Of a stretch of DNA of 64,000 nucleotides, positions 33,505-46,334 are shown piece after piece (position 1 is the first letter of the stretch; the number at the start of each line of letters is the position of its first letter). A program made the translations under genes and the position numbers. The notes beneath the pieces were generated by a model. The model worked only from the letters and a program-made list of their open reading frames with translations, searched no databases and was not told where the DNA came from. The DNA comes from Linanthus parryae (lineage: Eukaryota > Streptophyta > Magnoliopsida > Ericales > Polemoniaceae), in contig JALGPY010000010.1 of the NCBI GenBank assembly GCA_023055425.1, forward strand, positions 22,336,363-22,400,362. The letters are read 5' to 3'.

Positions 33505-36431
33505 GAAGCATGTTTTCTTTTAATAAATAAGGAATATATCCACATTAAGAGAGTAATTAAGCAAGATCTGTATATTAAAAGAGCATAGTATGGCGCTTGC
33601 GCGAAAGAAGAGCTTATCAAATTTTCACTTCATAGCACAACCTTTCACTTTATATTTCTCAATCTTTCCTATATCTTTCAATACGGGGAGTTATACTCCC
33701 AATATTTCCTTGTCTCAATCATAAATATATATATCCTCTTCTAAAAATTACATCTTTATCATCTTGTTGATACGTGGAAAAATCTATCATTTCCTTTCCT
33801 TTCTTTTCCTTTCCTTTCCTTCCACTAGTAACCATGACCATAAGTGTTGACACCCCCTAAAGACTCCTCGCGGCCAGAAGGGTAAGTACATGGAGCGAAA
33901 CGGCTGGTTTCGACCGAGTTAAATATATAAGTAACCAAATACTGCTCACCCGCACAACTCTTTCCACTTTACGTTATTACGTATTATTACTTTTCATATA
34001 AGAGTTTCAACAATCATTTATCGACAAGCAAAGTAAGCTTTCAAGTAAGATGCATAAAGAAAATATTCATTTTGAGACGAGATATAACGAAATCACAATT
34101 TCGACACGAATGAAGATAGGGCTCTAAGCCTGGCATGTTTACTTACCTCTAGTAGCAACAACAAATATCAAGAAATAGCTCCCACGGGTAGACGTAGCAT
34201 TCATCTATGAAATCGTCGCCTACAAATCATAATTCCTAATCAATCACAATTTTATCTAACACGTATGATGCAAGTATGCGATGAATCTCCTAATTATTGA
34301 GTGAACCTCTTATTTAATTTTCCGATAACCCGAAACCCTCTTTCTATTTATTTAAGGTGATTTCAATCTAGTGATAAGGTGTGTGCCTTTATTTTCTATA
34401 AATAAAGTGACAATTTACAAGATTTGGCTAAATGATTATTAAATGATTTTATTTAAAAGACTCATGTTTAGTTAAACATTTATTTAGCCATAAAACCCCT
34501 CTTCAAATTGTAAATTTTGGAATATACTAGTTATTTATTTCATAAAAAATTTAGTTGGCTGTGATATAATAAAATAGCATATTTATTCCAAGAGTATAAT
34601 AATTCATTATACGATACTTAGGAATTGATTAAAACGATATTTTTCTTTTTCTAACAATATATTCTATTTCATAAACCTTTCATAAAGTAATGTACATCTA
34701 TTTAATTTTGGTAAACTTCCATGTTACAAAAATATTATCTTTTACTTAAACTACTAGAGTAGTTAATTGTTTTTGTTTAAATTAGACAAATTATTACTTT
34801 GTAGCTATAAAAAGAAATCTCATTCACAAAATACTTATACACATTTAGTTTATAAAAAGATTATACTTTTATAATATCATGGCCAAATTTACACAATATT
34901 CTCTCCTTAAGTTTTTTATACAGATTATGTATTTTATAGATATATGAGAAATTATAATTACTCATTTTTAATTGATTTAAACAATTATTATGTTTATTAA
35001 GAAATTCAAATTATCTAAACTACGACAAGATCCCCAAGACTCTATGAATTAACACTTTAGTTAGCCCCCCCCCCCCCCCCCCACGAATTAAACTAGTTGT
35101 AAAATGAGACTTTTTACCCTTAAGTTTCTGTTTTATACACATTCCTTCCCCCAAAGTTTCAGTTTATGTAAAAAAAAAAATCACCCCACCCACACCTTCA
35201 CGTTAATCGCCTTCTTCCCGTCCAAGACCAAATCATAAATCTTCAAATACAAGGACACCCATTCAATTTAAATTATGCAGAACTCTAATTCAAGTTAAAA
35301 CATGAGAATTTGAGCCAAAAATCGATCAAAATTGTTACCGGATGATGGGTTAATCGGTCGCAGAAGTTTTGGGTCGAAACCCGCCGGAAAATATGGCTTC
35401 CCCGCGGCTAAGGCTGCTGTGGTCGGGCTCTGAGGTCTGATCGATGACCAAGGAGGTGGAGGGAAGCGCCAGAGATCAATGGAATTGAGGGAGGAGGCGC
35501 GGTGGCTCGACGCCTAAGCTCCCGTCGGGTTCGGCGGCGGCCAAAGCCGCTGCTTCTTCTTCTTTCTTTGTTTCTAGGTGCGGAGAACAGAGAGGTTCAG
35601 AGAGAGATGGTGAGGGAGAGAGAGAGAAGGTGGAGATGGTGGCAGGGGGGTTGTTTCCGTCTGATTTTGATCGGCGACGGTGGAGGTGCGAGGTTGATGG
35701 TGATGACGATGGTGGTGTTGGGGGTTATTGTTGCTGTTGGTTTTAGGAGGGAGAGAGAACAAAGTGGGGAAGAGATGGGGTCAAAAAGTTAGAGGGTGAG
35801 CTATGGAGGCATGGCGGTGATGATGGTGGTGCCGAAGGTTGAGATGAAGGTGGTGTTGTGGTGGTGATTGTTGATGATGGTGGCAGCGTGGGTGTTGGTG
35901 GTTCTTTATGTTTCTGCTGCTGCTTTACCGAGAGGGAGAGAGGGTGAGATTGGAGGGGCCGAGTAGAGCGGGAGCTAGGAAGATATGGCGGTGATGGCGT
36001 TGGAGGTGGAGGCGGCATTGTGGTGGTGTTGTTGTTTTTGATTGTTGTTGTTTGGGAGGATGAGAGATTAAGGGGGATGTGGTGATGAAGGACATGTTGG
36101 GGTGAAAGTTGTTGTGGTTTTGATGGATTAGGAATTGGTTTTGATGGAGGTGGTGGTGGTGATGTTCTCGGGTGAAACAAGAGAAGAGAGGAGATGGATG
36201 TGTTTTTGGTGAAGAAAAATGGAGGAGGAGTATTAATTTATAGAATAATTGGATGGGGAGGGGTATGAATTTGGTTGATAGCTGTAGGGAGGTAGAGGTG
36301 TAGGGAGGGATAGTTGTGAGAGAGAAGGATGGTGATGAAGGAAGGAGGAGGAAGATGATGAACTGTTTAATAGGGGAGTAGGAGGAGGAATTGGGAGAGA
36401 TAGATATATGTGAGGGAGGAGGGGATTGTCC

Positions 36432-36484
<53 letters not shown>

Positions 36485-37078
36485 TAATAATAATCAATTA
36501 AAATACGGGTTTCGGGTCGGGTCAAGAGAGGAACACGAATATGTATAATTATACAATATATATTATCGGGTTATTCGAATATATGGATCGGGTTATGTAA
36601 AATACGGGTTGTAGACAAGTATGTAATACGTATATACGTACAAATATTTATCGATAGTACAATTAGCTCCCCAACTTTTAATAATTAGTTATCAACTCCT
36701 CTAAACTACAATTGCCTCCCCATTCTTTCATTAAGATAGATTTTTAACTTCCCCAAAGTACATTTACCTCCCCATTTTCTAACTTAGTTGATTAATAACT
36801 TCTTAAAACTACAATTACGGCCCCCACTTAGTTTGATATAACTTCGTTAAACTACAACTACCTCCCTATTATTTAAATTAACAACTTTATATTCTTGAAA
36901 CCTATAGTTATAACCCCTCCAAATTTTATCCAACTACTTTATAACTTTTACGAAACTACAATTACAACCCTATTATTTGATTTAATTAATTCATAACTTC
37001 TATAAATCACCATTATAACCCCAAGCTCTATTACAATTATTAAATTATCTTATTTAAATATCGGGGTATTACAGAGAT

Positions 37079-37621
37079 GCCCTTCCTTCTTAGCAAGGGA
37101 TAAGCTACGTGAGAGTGTTTCACTAACAAGAAGAAAAAGGTAGGGAGAAAGAAGGCAGCCCTGTCGCAAACCCCTTTCACGTATGATCATCCCCTTAACT
37201 TTCTCGTTCACAATGAGGCTATAGGTGGCTGAAGAAACACAACCCATAACCAGATCAATCCATCTTGTCCCAAAACCCATCATCTCCATGATTGCACGCA
37301 ATAAATCCCATTCAAGTCAATCGTAGGCTTTGCTCATATCTGCTTTCAGAGCCATATAACCAACTCTCGCCTTCTTCATGATTTTCATTGAATGCAAAAG
37401 CTCAACAGAAGTTAAAGTATTATCAGTTATAAGTCTACCTGGGACAAAAACAATTTGATTTTTTTTCTATAAGAGAGTCCAGAATAGTCTTGAGGCGATT
37501 CTCTAAAACTTTAGTAACAAGTTTATAAGTCGTGTCACATAAGCTAATGGGACGTAAATCTGTCGAGTGTGATTATACCTGGAAATCTCATCTCCCTCAT
37601 TAAGAATACCCAAGCAATAAT
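37079..37621 (-). pseudogene. LINE-B segment 2: RT palm
   Basis: Minus-strand RT motifs: ENRLKTILDSLIEKK, FVPGRLITDNTL, MALKADMSKAYD and GLRQGCLLSPYLFLLV. The frame leads at LAKKEGHL into the segment left of 16938 (GLAASRGGPIVSH) once one copy of the 5-bp duplication is removed. 37622 interrupts it at the next insertion. Confidence 0.88.
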
Positions 37622-39050
37622 TGTTGGAATAGATGCCCTAGAGGCAATCATAGATTTAGTATGAACATTGTTTTTGGCTAGAATATTCATTTATTATATA
37701 TTGTGATATTTAATATAATGAAGTCCTTAGATAAAATGTGTTGTTTATCTTAAATATCCCTAGTCCACTATATTGATTAATTGGACGATCAAATATAGAC
37801 TAGTATGTGGGTAGATTGATATGGAGATATCAAGTCTAACACATGGGTATGCATTAGGAGTAATGGCATACTGGATTGACCCACGACGAAAAGGATACAT
37901 TAGATTATGTCAAGTCACAATCGGGCGTGGTAGTGCTAATATAATTGCAATCCTTAGACTTGAAGTCACTAGATACTCTAGTTGTGGAATTGCGCTTTGA
38001 TGTTATCAAATGTTACACCGTAACTGGGTTATCATAAAGATGGCTATCGGGCGTGGTAGGAAGCAAGCTTAGAGATCGTAGTGATGTAGATAGGATTTGT
38101 CCCTCCCACATAATGGGGGTAAATATCCACGGCCACTCGAGGGATGAGGCTTATTGAATGTCTGGCCAGACTCAGATAAATCAATATGGAGATATTGATG
38201 TTATCTGCTAGTATAAGCATATTCCCATGATCGAGGAACTATGGATTAGATATACGAGTGTGACTATTTATGTCTCGTATCCAATCCGGATATGGAGACA
38301 AATGGATAATGCAATATGAAATATTGGGCACAAGAGGTTTTTCGGGATCACTGACTATTTATATTGGTTGGGTAGCATTGATGTGTTGCTAGACACCGCT
38401 CCATGTTAGTAAGAGTTACTACCAACTATATAGAAACCTATGGGGTCACACGTCAAATAGAGTAGAGCTAGATTTGGGATTAATTAATATTGATTAATTA
38501 ATATAAGGATCATGGTGCAACACCTTGCAAACTTAGTAGGACTAATTTGCAAGGAAGGGAATAGTTCTAGTTCATCTAGAATTAGGAGACTCTTTTATGG
38601 AAACAACAAGGAGTTGTTGGAGTATATAAAGAGGCTTTAGCTTCCTTCCCACACTAATGTTATTAGACATAACAAAGAGAGTGGGAGAGAGCAAAGAGAG
38701 AGCAAGACAAGAGCTAGGGCCGAAACCCTAGCCCCGTCCGCCCCCTTCCCGTCGGCTCAAAGAGGAGGCCGCCCCTCCTCTTGTTCCTTTGTTTCTTTGA
38801 TCTTCTTCCTTCTTCCTCCGGGTTCAAGCTAGCACTTGTTTGAAGGAAGAATCTAGATCTCACCTCTAGACGTGGATCAACCGTAGAGACGAGGACATCA
38901 TTCTTCGTGTGATCTCACAAATAAAAAAGGTACACAATATTATGTCTCTTATCATGTTATGATATCTCCTCCTGACGATCCGTGGTGGGCATTGAAGTAG
39001 GAATTAAATTTTTTGTTATTCCGCTGCGTTACCTACTTCAAAACCCAACA
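37622..39050 (+). mobile_element. Copia solo LTR
   Basis: 1429 bp, TGTTGGAATAG...AACCCAACA, flanked by ATAAT (37617-37621) and ATCAT (39051-39055), a 5-bp duplication with one mismatch. In plus orientation it is related to the reverse complement of the Copia LTR at 25302-26860 (shared GCCCTAGAGGCAATCA start, ACACATGGGTATGCATTAGG block). No interior, PBS or PPT is present, so it most likely results from LTR-LTR recombination. Confidence 0.85.
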
Positions 39051-39055
39051 ATCAT

Positions 39056-39250
39056 CTTCTACCTCACCTCCAATCATATCTCAGAACTTCTAGTAGAACA
39101 GCGGCGGAAAACCATCCGGACCTGGAGCCTTCAGAGGAGCCATTTGATGTAGGGAAGCCCGAATATCAAGCAAAGTGAAAGGTTGATTCATCAGAGCACG
39201 TTGCTCTAGTGAAACCAACTCTTCAATACATGACTTAATCGGTTCCATTT
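39056..39250 (-). pseudogene. LINE-B segment 3: RT N-terminus
   Basis: Minus strand encodes EPIKSCIEELVSLEQRAL, PFTLLDIRASLHQMAPLKAP and GPDGFPPLFY, the conserved start of a LINE RT domain. One stop replaces the residue after FY. It joins segment 2 in frame through EVEDDCLGILNEG. Confidence 0.88.
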
Positions 39251-39594
39251 TGTAAGTTCAACTTAGTTTCAAAGGCTTGAAATAGCTCTATTTCAAGGCC
39301 TTGAAACAACTTTCAAAGCCTTGAAACTGACTATGCTTTATATGCATGAACTTAGGGGGAGTTTCTAATCTTGATTCAACTCCTAAACCTCTGTGCTTGA
39401 TTAGTTGATACTTGATGATGAAAGACAAAGTACTTTGACATATATAACAGTATCTATTCCATCTGTTTGACTTAGTTTTGCAGGGAAATTTTTTTTCCTA
39501 TTTTACAGGATCTATTTCCTAACCTAAGTTTTGCAGGAAAAGAAATTCTGTGATGATTTGATTCTGTGATCAATCCTGCTGTGTTTGGAAGTTT

Positions 39595-41337
39595 TGACGC
39601 GAATTACTAGCGCGTATTACGCAAGCGCACGGTCAAGTAGTAAGAGTGGAGTATTTTTAGGACTCCGGGTTGTTGAACCCTCGAGGACAATCTCGCAACA
39701 GGTTTATATTTAACAATTTAGAGTAGTTCACTAGGTAACCGGAGTAAAAAGTGATAATTTGTGGTGTTGCCACCCCCAAACAAGTGGCTATAATAAAGTC
39801 AGAAATAAATCATAAACTGGAATTAAGAAGAATTCTTAATCAATTAATGGAGAGGACTAGGCAATCTCGCTGATCACCTAGGGTTGTAAACGATTTCCGG
39901 ATAATCTGAGCAACACGTTAACTATATTCTAATTAAGCCGGGTAACAGCGCTGACTATCTCCTATCGGTCTCAAGTCATTCTACTTCACGGTAGAATACA
40001 ATCTCCTATCGGTCTCATGTGTCTACCGGTCCGTTCTAGTAGGCTAACGACATGCACGGCAACGGGTCCTGTCGGTCCACCGTTGCACGAAACCGTCGAA
40101 TCTCACCTACCGAATCTACCCACATTTGGCCAATCCTAACACGTCTCTTCTCAGTATCAGTGATACGGGATTGATGTTCAAGTTCTCTACACAATTAGGT
40201 TGAGTCACTGTCGTGCACTCATCTAATTAGCTAGCAAGTCCGGGTATCTACTCCATTCATACTAAAGATTAAGCATAGAACAAGAACAATTGAATAAAAA
40301 TAAGCTAACTTTAAGCATGAATCAACTATTGAGTGAAACCCTAGTTCTTGAACCCTAGTTTTATCTCCTAATCGTTTCACTCAATTAGGATTACTAACAT
40401 AAACAAGAAACTAGAATTGATTCAAAAGAAGAAATCAAGAAATCGTGAAGCAAAGATCAAATCCGGAAAATATTCATCGTTTACATGAACCCTAGGCTCT
40501 CAAATCGAGATGCCTAGCTATGGAGTTTTTAGCTACTCATAGTTGAATAAGCAAAAACAAAGAGTTTCTCCATAAAAATTGATTAAGAAAGGTAGGAAGA
40601 AGAAAAAGCAAACACTAGAGCTTCAATGGTGAAGCTCGTCTTCTTCCTCGTCGTCTCCTCCTTCTTCTCTCGTTGATGGCTCTCTCCTCCCGTGTGTCTC
40701 CCTTCTTTTTTTTGTTTTACGTCTCTTTTTATATTCACTTAGGGTGTATTAATTAATAATCAAAAACATATTAATTAATAACCCTAAATCTTGGCTTTTC
40801 CCGTGCGTTGCTGGTACTTCTAGCAGATCGTGCGATCTGCTTTTGATGATCGTGCGATCTGCTCTGATCGTGCGATCTGCTACTTGATCCTACAAGTCAG
40901 AGAGTTCTCCCCTAGCAGATCGTGCGATCACTAAAGTTGATCGTGCGATCTGCTTTGATCCTAGGATCAACTTTTGATCCTACACTTCAAACTTTCTAAA
41001 ATGACACTTTGACCCCCTTTTTCCATCTTTGTCCTCTTTTCTTCCAATTTCTTTCTCTCCCAAGCTTCCGCATATGTTCCAAAGTTCGTTTTCCTCCTCC
41101 TCTTAATCCATGAGCTCCGTTTCCTGTCCAACACAACACGAAAACACCCCGTGCGATCAAAAGTGACAAGATAAATGTAAATAATGTGAAAAACGCCCGG
41201 ATTAATAATTTATCACTCAAAGCTAACCTTATCCAATTTCCTCAAGTTCATAGTGTATTTCTAATATATTCAACCCGGAAACTACACAAAACGGTACACA
41301 AACGCAGAAGAAATATAACTCTAATATAGAGTTATCA
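39595..41337 (-). repeat. 3' LTR of the gag-only Athila element
   Basis: 1743 bp, near identical to 46335-48053. It contains a cluster of GATCGTGCGATC palindromes at 40825-40955. Confidence 0.93.
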
Positions 41338-43768
41338 AATCCCCCCACACTACCTTTTTGCGCGTCCCGAGCAAAATCAAAAACATTTCTCACACTATGA
41401 TTTTCAATCCACCGAATTGCATTTAACTTCACTAGCCATGTGACACAAACAACACACACACCCATGCAATCTACATGACTATACAATGCAACTCGATTAT
41501 CAAACAATGCAAAAATCGAAACAACACTAATTTTTTTTTTAGTTAGAGATTGGGCAATCTCAAAAAGTAAACCGGCAAGTCATAAGGCTCTCATATTCCC
41601 TCGGAAGTTCTATAACTTTGGTGATCGGTAGAACTTGCGGCCAGTTTCGTTAGACAGAACGGGCACGAACACAAAAAATGTTGCTTCCGCACACTCATCA
41701 AACGTATCCCTAGAACTTACCATCCGAGCTATTTATCCACGGGTTAAATTGCTGACGGTTTAGGACGGGTAGGATAGGATATTTAGAAGCGTAGTCCTAC
41801 ACGTCATGATCTTACTCACAAAACCCGATTCTCACACTCCCTCACCAAAATCCAAGGAACCACACCGAATCTCACTACTCCGGCCCTCATTCCCTCAATC
41901 TTGGTGCAACGCCGTTCTCGCGGCCACAAATGTGAAGAAGTGATCTCGAACAATAGCTAATCTCCCCGGTCTTCAATTTCAAGCTTGCTCCTTTATTCCC
42001 TTTCAATTTCAATTTCACTTTCACTTTCTATTTTACTTTTTTTTTCTCTCTTTTTTTTATTCAATAACATTAAGCACATGGAGCCGACAATACGATAGTA
42101 ATATCCGAGGAGATCAAATATCAGAATTAGATAACACGGGGGTGGAATGTGTCAAATTAGTGATGTAACATAGATGTCGACACCCCCCACACTTGATGCA
42201 AAGCAAATCACGAACCCAGTAGTCAATGTGTAAACGTGCTTTTCCAACCGATCCTCCTCATCACCTAAGATATAGAGAATATAAATAAAGCATAAGCACG
42301 ACCTCCTATAAGATCAACCAACCCCCACCCCATGTCGTGCGGAAGAAATATCACGCACTACGGTACTCCACCTGTGATCGTGGTGTAAGGACACGACTCA
42401 CCGCCACACCGAAGTGTGCTACCGTCTCTAACTCACCCTCACATCCCCTCAAAAGACGACATGTAAGAGAATCCACGTAAAATGTATCAAATCAACTCAC
42501 CCTCATCGAACCTCCCTAACTCAACTCCCTCTATCATGACGCATAGGAAAGGACCATTCTAACAAGTGATGAGTCACAATGAAAGGCTTCCTAGGCTAGA
42601 GGTTGTGAATAAAAAGGGTAAACGGATCAATAGGGGTAACTAGTGGACCTAGGAGATGGAGACGGGACGTGAGGCCCCCATAAACATCACTCGCACAGCT
42701 GTTCCGTTGCCACTACGAGGAGGGTTGACGACTACCTAAGTGACGGTGGTGTAGCGCTAGTAGGATAACTAGTCTGAGAGGCAGCTACTCGCATTTCTAA
42801 TGTGCATTAGCCCTATAAGTCTTCCTACTCCAGATTCTCGAGTCTACCTCACCTCAGATTTTCATACTCCTAAAGAATTCTATCATTAAGCCCTCTCCAC
42901 ATTCACTCTCTTCGATTGCCCTTTCTCAAAAAATTAAAATTTTATGATTTTTTTTTTTTTTAATATTTCGTAACTCTATATGCTTTTGGCCAACTCGATT
43001 AAACACAAGTTTTGGGTAGGGGACTCAATAATGTAAAAGTGCTAACAAAATTCATAAACTACACACTCCTACCACAAACCAACACAATATGAACACATAA
43101 CTATATGTAACAAGGCGATGCAAGCAAATACATGGCTAGTGAACATAGATACAAACCCCCCCACACTTAAGCGTTTCGTTGTCCTCAACGAATTTAGAGA
43201 TAGCGAAGGAGGACTCATCGCTTAAATGTGTAGGCGGTGGATTGCAACATTCATCGCTCAAAAAGGTAGACTAGAAAGAGAGTGTTAGAGGTACCTGGGT
43301 GCCCGGACCTACATGGGCACCGTTGCCGCGAAATTGCAACAAGAAGGGGTCTTGTGGACCGTTGACAATTTCCGGAGAAGTCTCTACGCGCCCGGATTCC
43401 GATGTGCGGCTAAGATATAAATTGTAGCCCTCTCATGCGTGTGGCAATCAACATATTGGAATCGCTCCTCGACCTCGAGCAATTCTCTATTCTTTTATGC
43501 ATAATCCTGTGGGACTTTTCTTTCCCCAATTTCGTGCAATCTCTAGCATGCACATCAAGAAGGGGAATCTGGTGCGTCTTCTGTACCTGTGTCCCTGCAC
43601 ACTGATTGGAAAAATAAGTCCACTCTCTCTCACCCCTCATAGTCAAATATAGAGAACTCATAAATAAATAAAAAAAAAAAACATAACCATCCTACTCTAC
43701 ATGGGTTGCCTCCCAAGCAGCGCTTTGTAATTTAAGGTCGACGGCCCGACCATGTTACCTCATGAGCC
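41338..43768 (-). other. Non-coding 3' region of the gag-only Athila element
   Basis: 2.4 kb without supported ORFs. On the minus strand the AGTGTGGGGGG purine tract occurs three times: beside the 3' LTR (about 41343-41353), near 42182-42192 and near 43156-43168. The first is the functional PPT by position. Confidence 0.7.
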
Positions 43769-46101
43769 TCAGAAAGGTGGTTTGGCAGGTCGTGTCGCAT
43801 CCAACTTCTGGCGCCGGATACTCATGACTACCTCGTGCGCCTGCACACTCGATTCTTTACCTTTAGGATTTGGCGGATCTTCCTGTGTCAGCTCTGAAAT
43901 CCCACGCACAACTTTCACAGGAAATGGCAAGTCTGGCTTCACCTCATAAGTGTATTGGGGAGTCGGTTTGAAAACCTGAAAGGTCTCCACAGTATCGTTG
44001 ACCCTCATGATCAACTCTCCATTCTCAACATCAATTAAAGTCCGACCGGTAGCCAGAAAGGGCCTACCAAGAATGATCGGAACGTCACCAACTGGCATGT
44101 CAAGGATCACAAAATCTGCCGGCATGATCAAACTACCAACCCTCACAAGTAAGTCTTCTACCACCCCAATGGCCTTCTTGGATGACTTATCTGCGAATTG
44201 CAGATTGATCCAGGTCTTGCTAGGCTCCCCCACACCTAGCTTTTTAAATATTGAGAGTGGCATCAAGTTGACACTTGCCCCCAAATCACATAGAGCCTTG
44301 CCTGTATATGCCCCGCCAAGAGTAGCCTCAATAACAAAACTACCTAGATCTTTCTTCTTCTTGGGTAGCCCACGCAAGACACATGAACTCACCTGCTCAT
44401 TCAGTTTTACTGTCTGAAAGTTATCCATAGCTTTTCTCCCATAGATTGCATCCTTGATAAACCGCGCATACTTAGGCATTTTCCGCAGTGCCTCAATCAA
44501 AGGAATATTGATGTGCAGTTTGGAGAAAATATCTAGAAATTTCCTGTACTCCTCAGAGTCATCCTTCTTCTTCCTAGTTTTCAATGGAAAAGGTACATCT
44601 TTAGAAGAAGAGGGTGGTGGTAATACCTCATTGGAATTTTCCTCATCATGTGGAGTCATGCCCTTTGATTGGGGGACCATGACAGGTGTCTTCTCAGAAT
44701 CGAAGACCTCATGCTCCTTAGCTTTTGATGTTTCAGCTCTGGCATGGCTCGGGTATGGTGGATCAGTCAACGAAACCCCGCAGCGAGTGGTAATGGCATT
44801 TACCTGGCGCACATTCTCTGTGTCAGATGGTAGAGAACCAGGTGCTCTAGCAGATAATTGTGTTGCAATTTGCCCAACTTGAACCTCTAGTGCACGAAGA
44901 TAAGTCTTCGTAGCCTGCAAATCAGAAGACATAGCATTGACCGTCGTGGTCATATCGTTCATGTTGTTACTCATCTGTGTCAACGCCTTAGTGAGTACAT
45001 AAATCTCTGGGTTTGGCGCTACAACAGCCGGTGGTGGAGCCTGCGACACTGGTGCGTGTGGCATGTGCTGAAACCCAGGTGCGTATATAGCTCCAGACTG
45101 ATCCCCATACCTGAAACCTGGATGATCTATGGTGCCTGGTCTGTAGTTCCCTTGGTTCCAATTCTGCCGCTGTCCTTGTGCCCCCACAAAGTTCACATCT
45201 TCACTTGCAATCTGGGCCAAGGCTGAATCAAATTCCTGCTCCTCTACTCTTGCAACTGGCTTCTTGTCCCGATACACATGCTTGGCTAAATCTGACACCA
45301 TCTTGCTGATCCCAGTCTTCAATTCATCATCTTTAGGTTCAGGCAATGCCGGTAATCTTCTGGAATCATAGAGTTGTGATTCCTGCTTAGCGAGCTGCTT
45401 CATGAGTGCATAAGCTCCTTCCTTGTCAACAGAGTATAGAAAATTGCCTCCAGCTTCTGTGTTAATCAGCTCCTGGTTGTGACGTTCTAGTTCATAGTAG
45501 AAGACCTGCAAAATTTTGTAATCCCCGAATTCATGGTTTGGGCACTTCCTGATCAAATGCATAAAACGGTCCCATGCATCCACCACGGTTTCATCGGCAT
45601 GTTGCCGAAAGCCTAGAATATCACCCTGTAGCTCAATCACCCGTTGAACTGGATAAAACTTGGCCATGAACTCATCCACACACTGAGCCCATGTAGTGAT
45701 CGAATCTGGAGCTCTTGACTGAAGCCACTTCTCAGCTGCACCCTTCAGACAGTAAGGGAAAAGAATTAGCTTCAACGCTTCTGCTGTCACATCCTTGTAC
45801 TTGGTAGTCTTTATGTACGCGTTGAACCTCCCAATAAATTCATTGGGGTCTTCATCCCTGTTCCCATAGAATTGAAACTGATTGGTCACCGTCTGAATTG
45901 TCGCAGGCTTAAGATCAAGCGCTCGGCCTGTATCTCTGGAACTACGATTGCCGGATTGTGTCCATAGGTGGACGACTGAAACTTCTCCACAATAATCTGT
46001 CCAGACTTGTTGTATGGTGTCTGGGCGTTGCGATCATTGATCAGTTTAGACAACTCTTCCATCCGCTAATTGAGTTGCGCGTTGGTCAATTGCTCGCCCA
46101 T
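43769..46101 (-). pseudogene. Athila-type gag-protease gene
   Basis: The likely start is ATG 46101 (MGEQLTNAQLN), followed by a TAG stop at 46068-46066 and one frameshift near 45930; from about 45925 the frame is open to 43769 (over 700 codons). Residues ~1-165 of this long frame are the retrotransposon gag capsid domain (FIGRFNAYIKTTKY, LKGAAEKWLQS, LQGDILGFRQ). A Gln/Gly-rich linker follows. Near residue 530 lies the retropepsin with ALCDLGASVNLMPLS (DLGA instead of DSGA, usual in Athila) and PIILGRPFLATGRTLIDV. It would form virus-like particles and cleave gag. There is no CCHC knuckle and no downstream RT. Confidence 0.88.
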
Positions 46102-46310
46102 GGTGCTCTGTTTTTGTCTTCTTCTTTGGTCTCTGAACAACTGCTCTGGGTCTTCTAGTGGGGGCACAAGCTCTCTTGGGATCCTGTGCATGCACTAAGT
46201 TCCTGAAATAGCAGAAAGTCAGAAAACAAATGAGAAATCAAAATAGCAAATATAACAGAAAAATAAAAGTAAACTAAACTAATTATAAACTAAAAACGTG
46301 TTGACCGTTG

Positions 46311-46328
46311 TCCCCGGCAACGGCGCCA
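46311..46328 (-). other. PBS (tRNA-Asp type) of the Athila-type element
   Basis: Minus strand TGGCGCCGTTGCCGGGGA, six bases from the 5' LTR. Confidence 0.92.
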
Positions 46329-46334
46329 AAAACT

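Larger units (their letters stand above)
16938..37073 (-). mobile_element. LARD-like LTR retrotransposon (Gypsy-type termini), containing a nested Copia
   Basis: TG...CA element in minus orientation. 3' LTR 16938-20890 (3953 bp) and 5' LTR 24930-37073 (about 3.94 kb once the nested Copia and one 5-bp duplication are removed) start TGTAACACCCC and end GGGTATTACA. A tRNA-Met PBS adjoins the 5' LTR and a purine tract adjoins the 3' LTR. Flanks are GAGAA (16933-16937) and GAGAT (37074-37078), a 5-bp target duplication with one mismatch. The 4.04-kb interior has no ORF above ~100 codons and no recognisable gag or pol. Very long LTRs with a non-coding interior match the definition of a large retrotransposon derivative (LARD). 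The GAGGACGAAGCTCAG/AAGGGGGGAATGA segment before the 3' LTR resembles Tekay-type chromovirus 3' ends. Confidence 0.88.
24930..37073 (-). repeat. 5' LTR of the LARD-like element, split by a Copia insertion
   Basis: LTR pieces 24930-25301 and 33505-37073, aligned along their length to 16938-20890. Scattered substitutions and small indels relative to the other LTR show moderate age. Poly-C near 35066-35082 and the GA repeat 36434-36481 match counterparts in the other LTR. ORFs at 35500-36500 are translations of GGT/GA-rich low-complexity sequence. Confidence 0.88.

Noticed and set aside
43998..44882. Two plus-strand ORFs of about 140 codons
   Set aside because: Antisense to the gag-protease frame.
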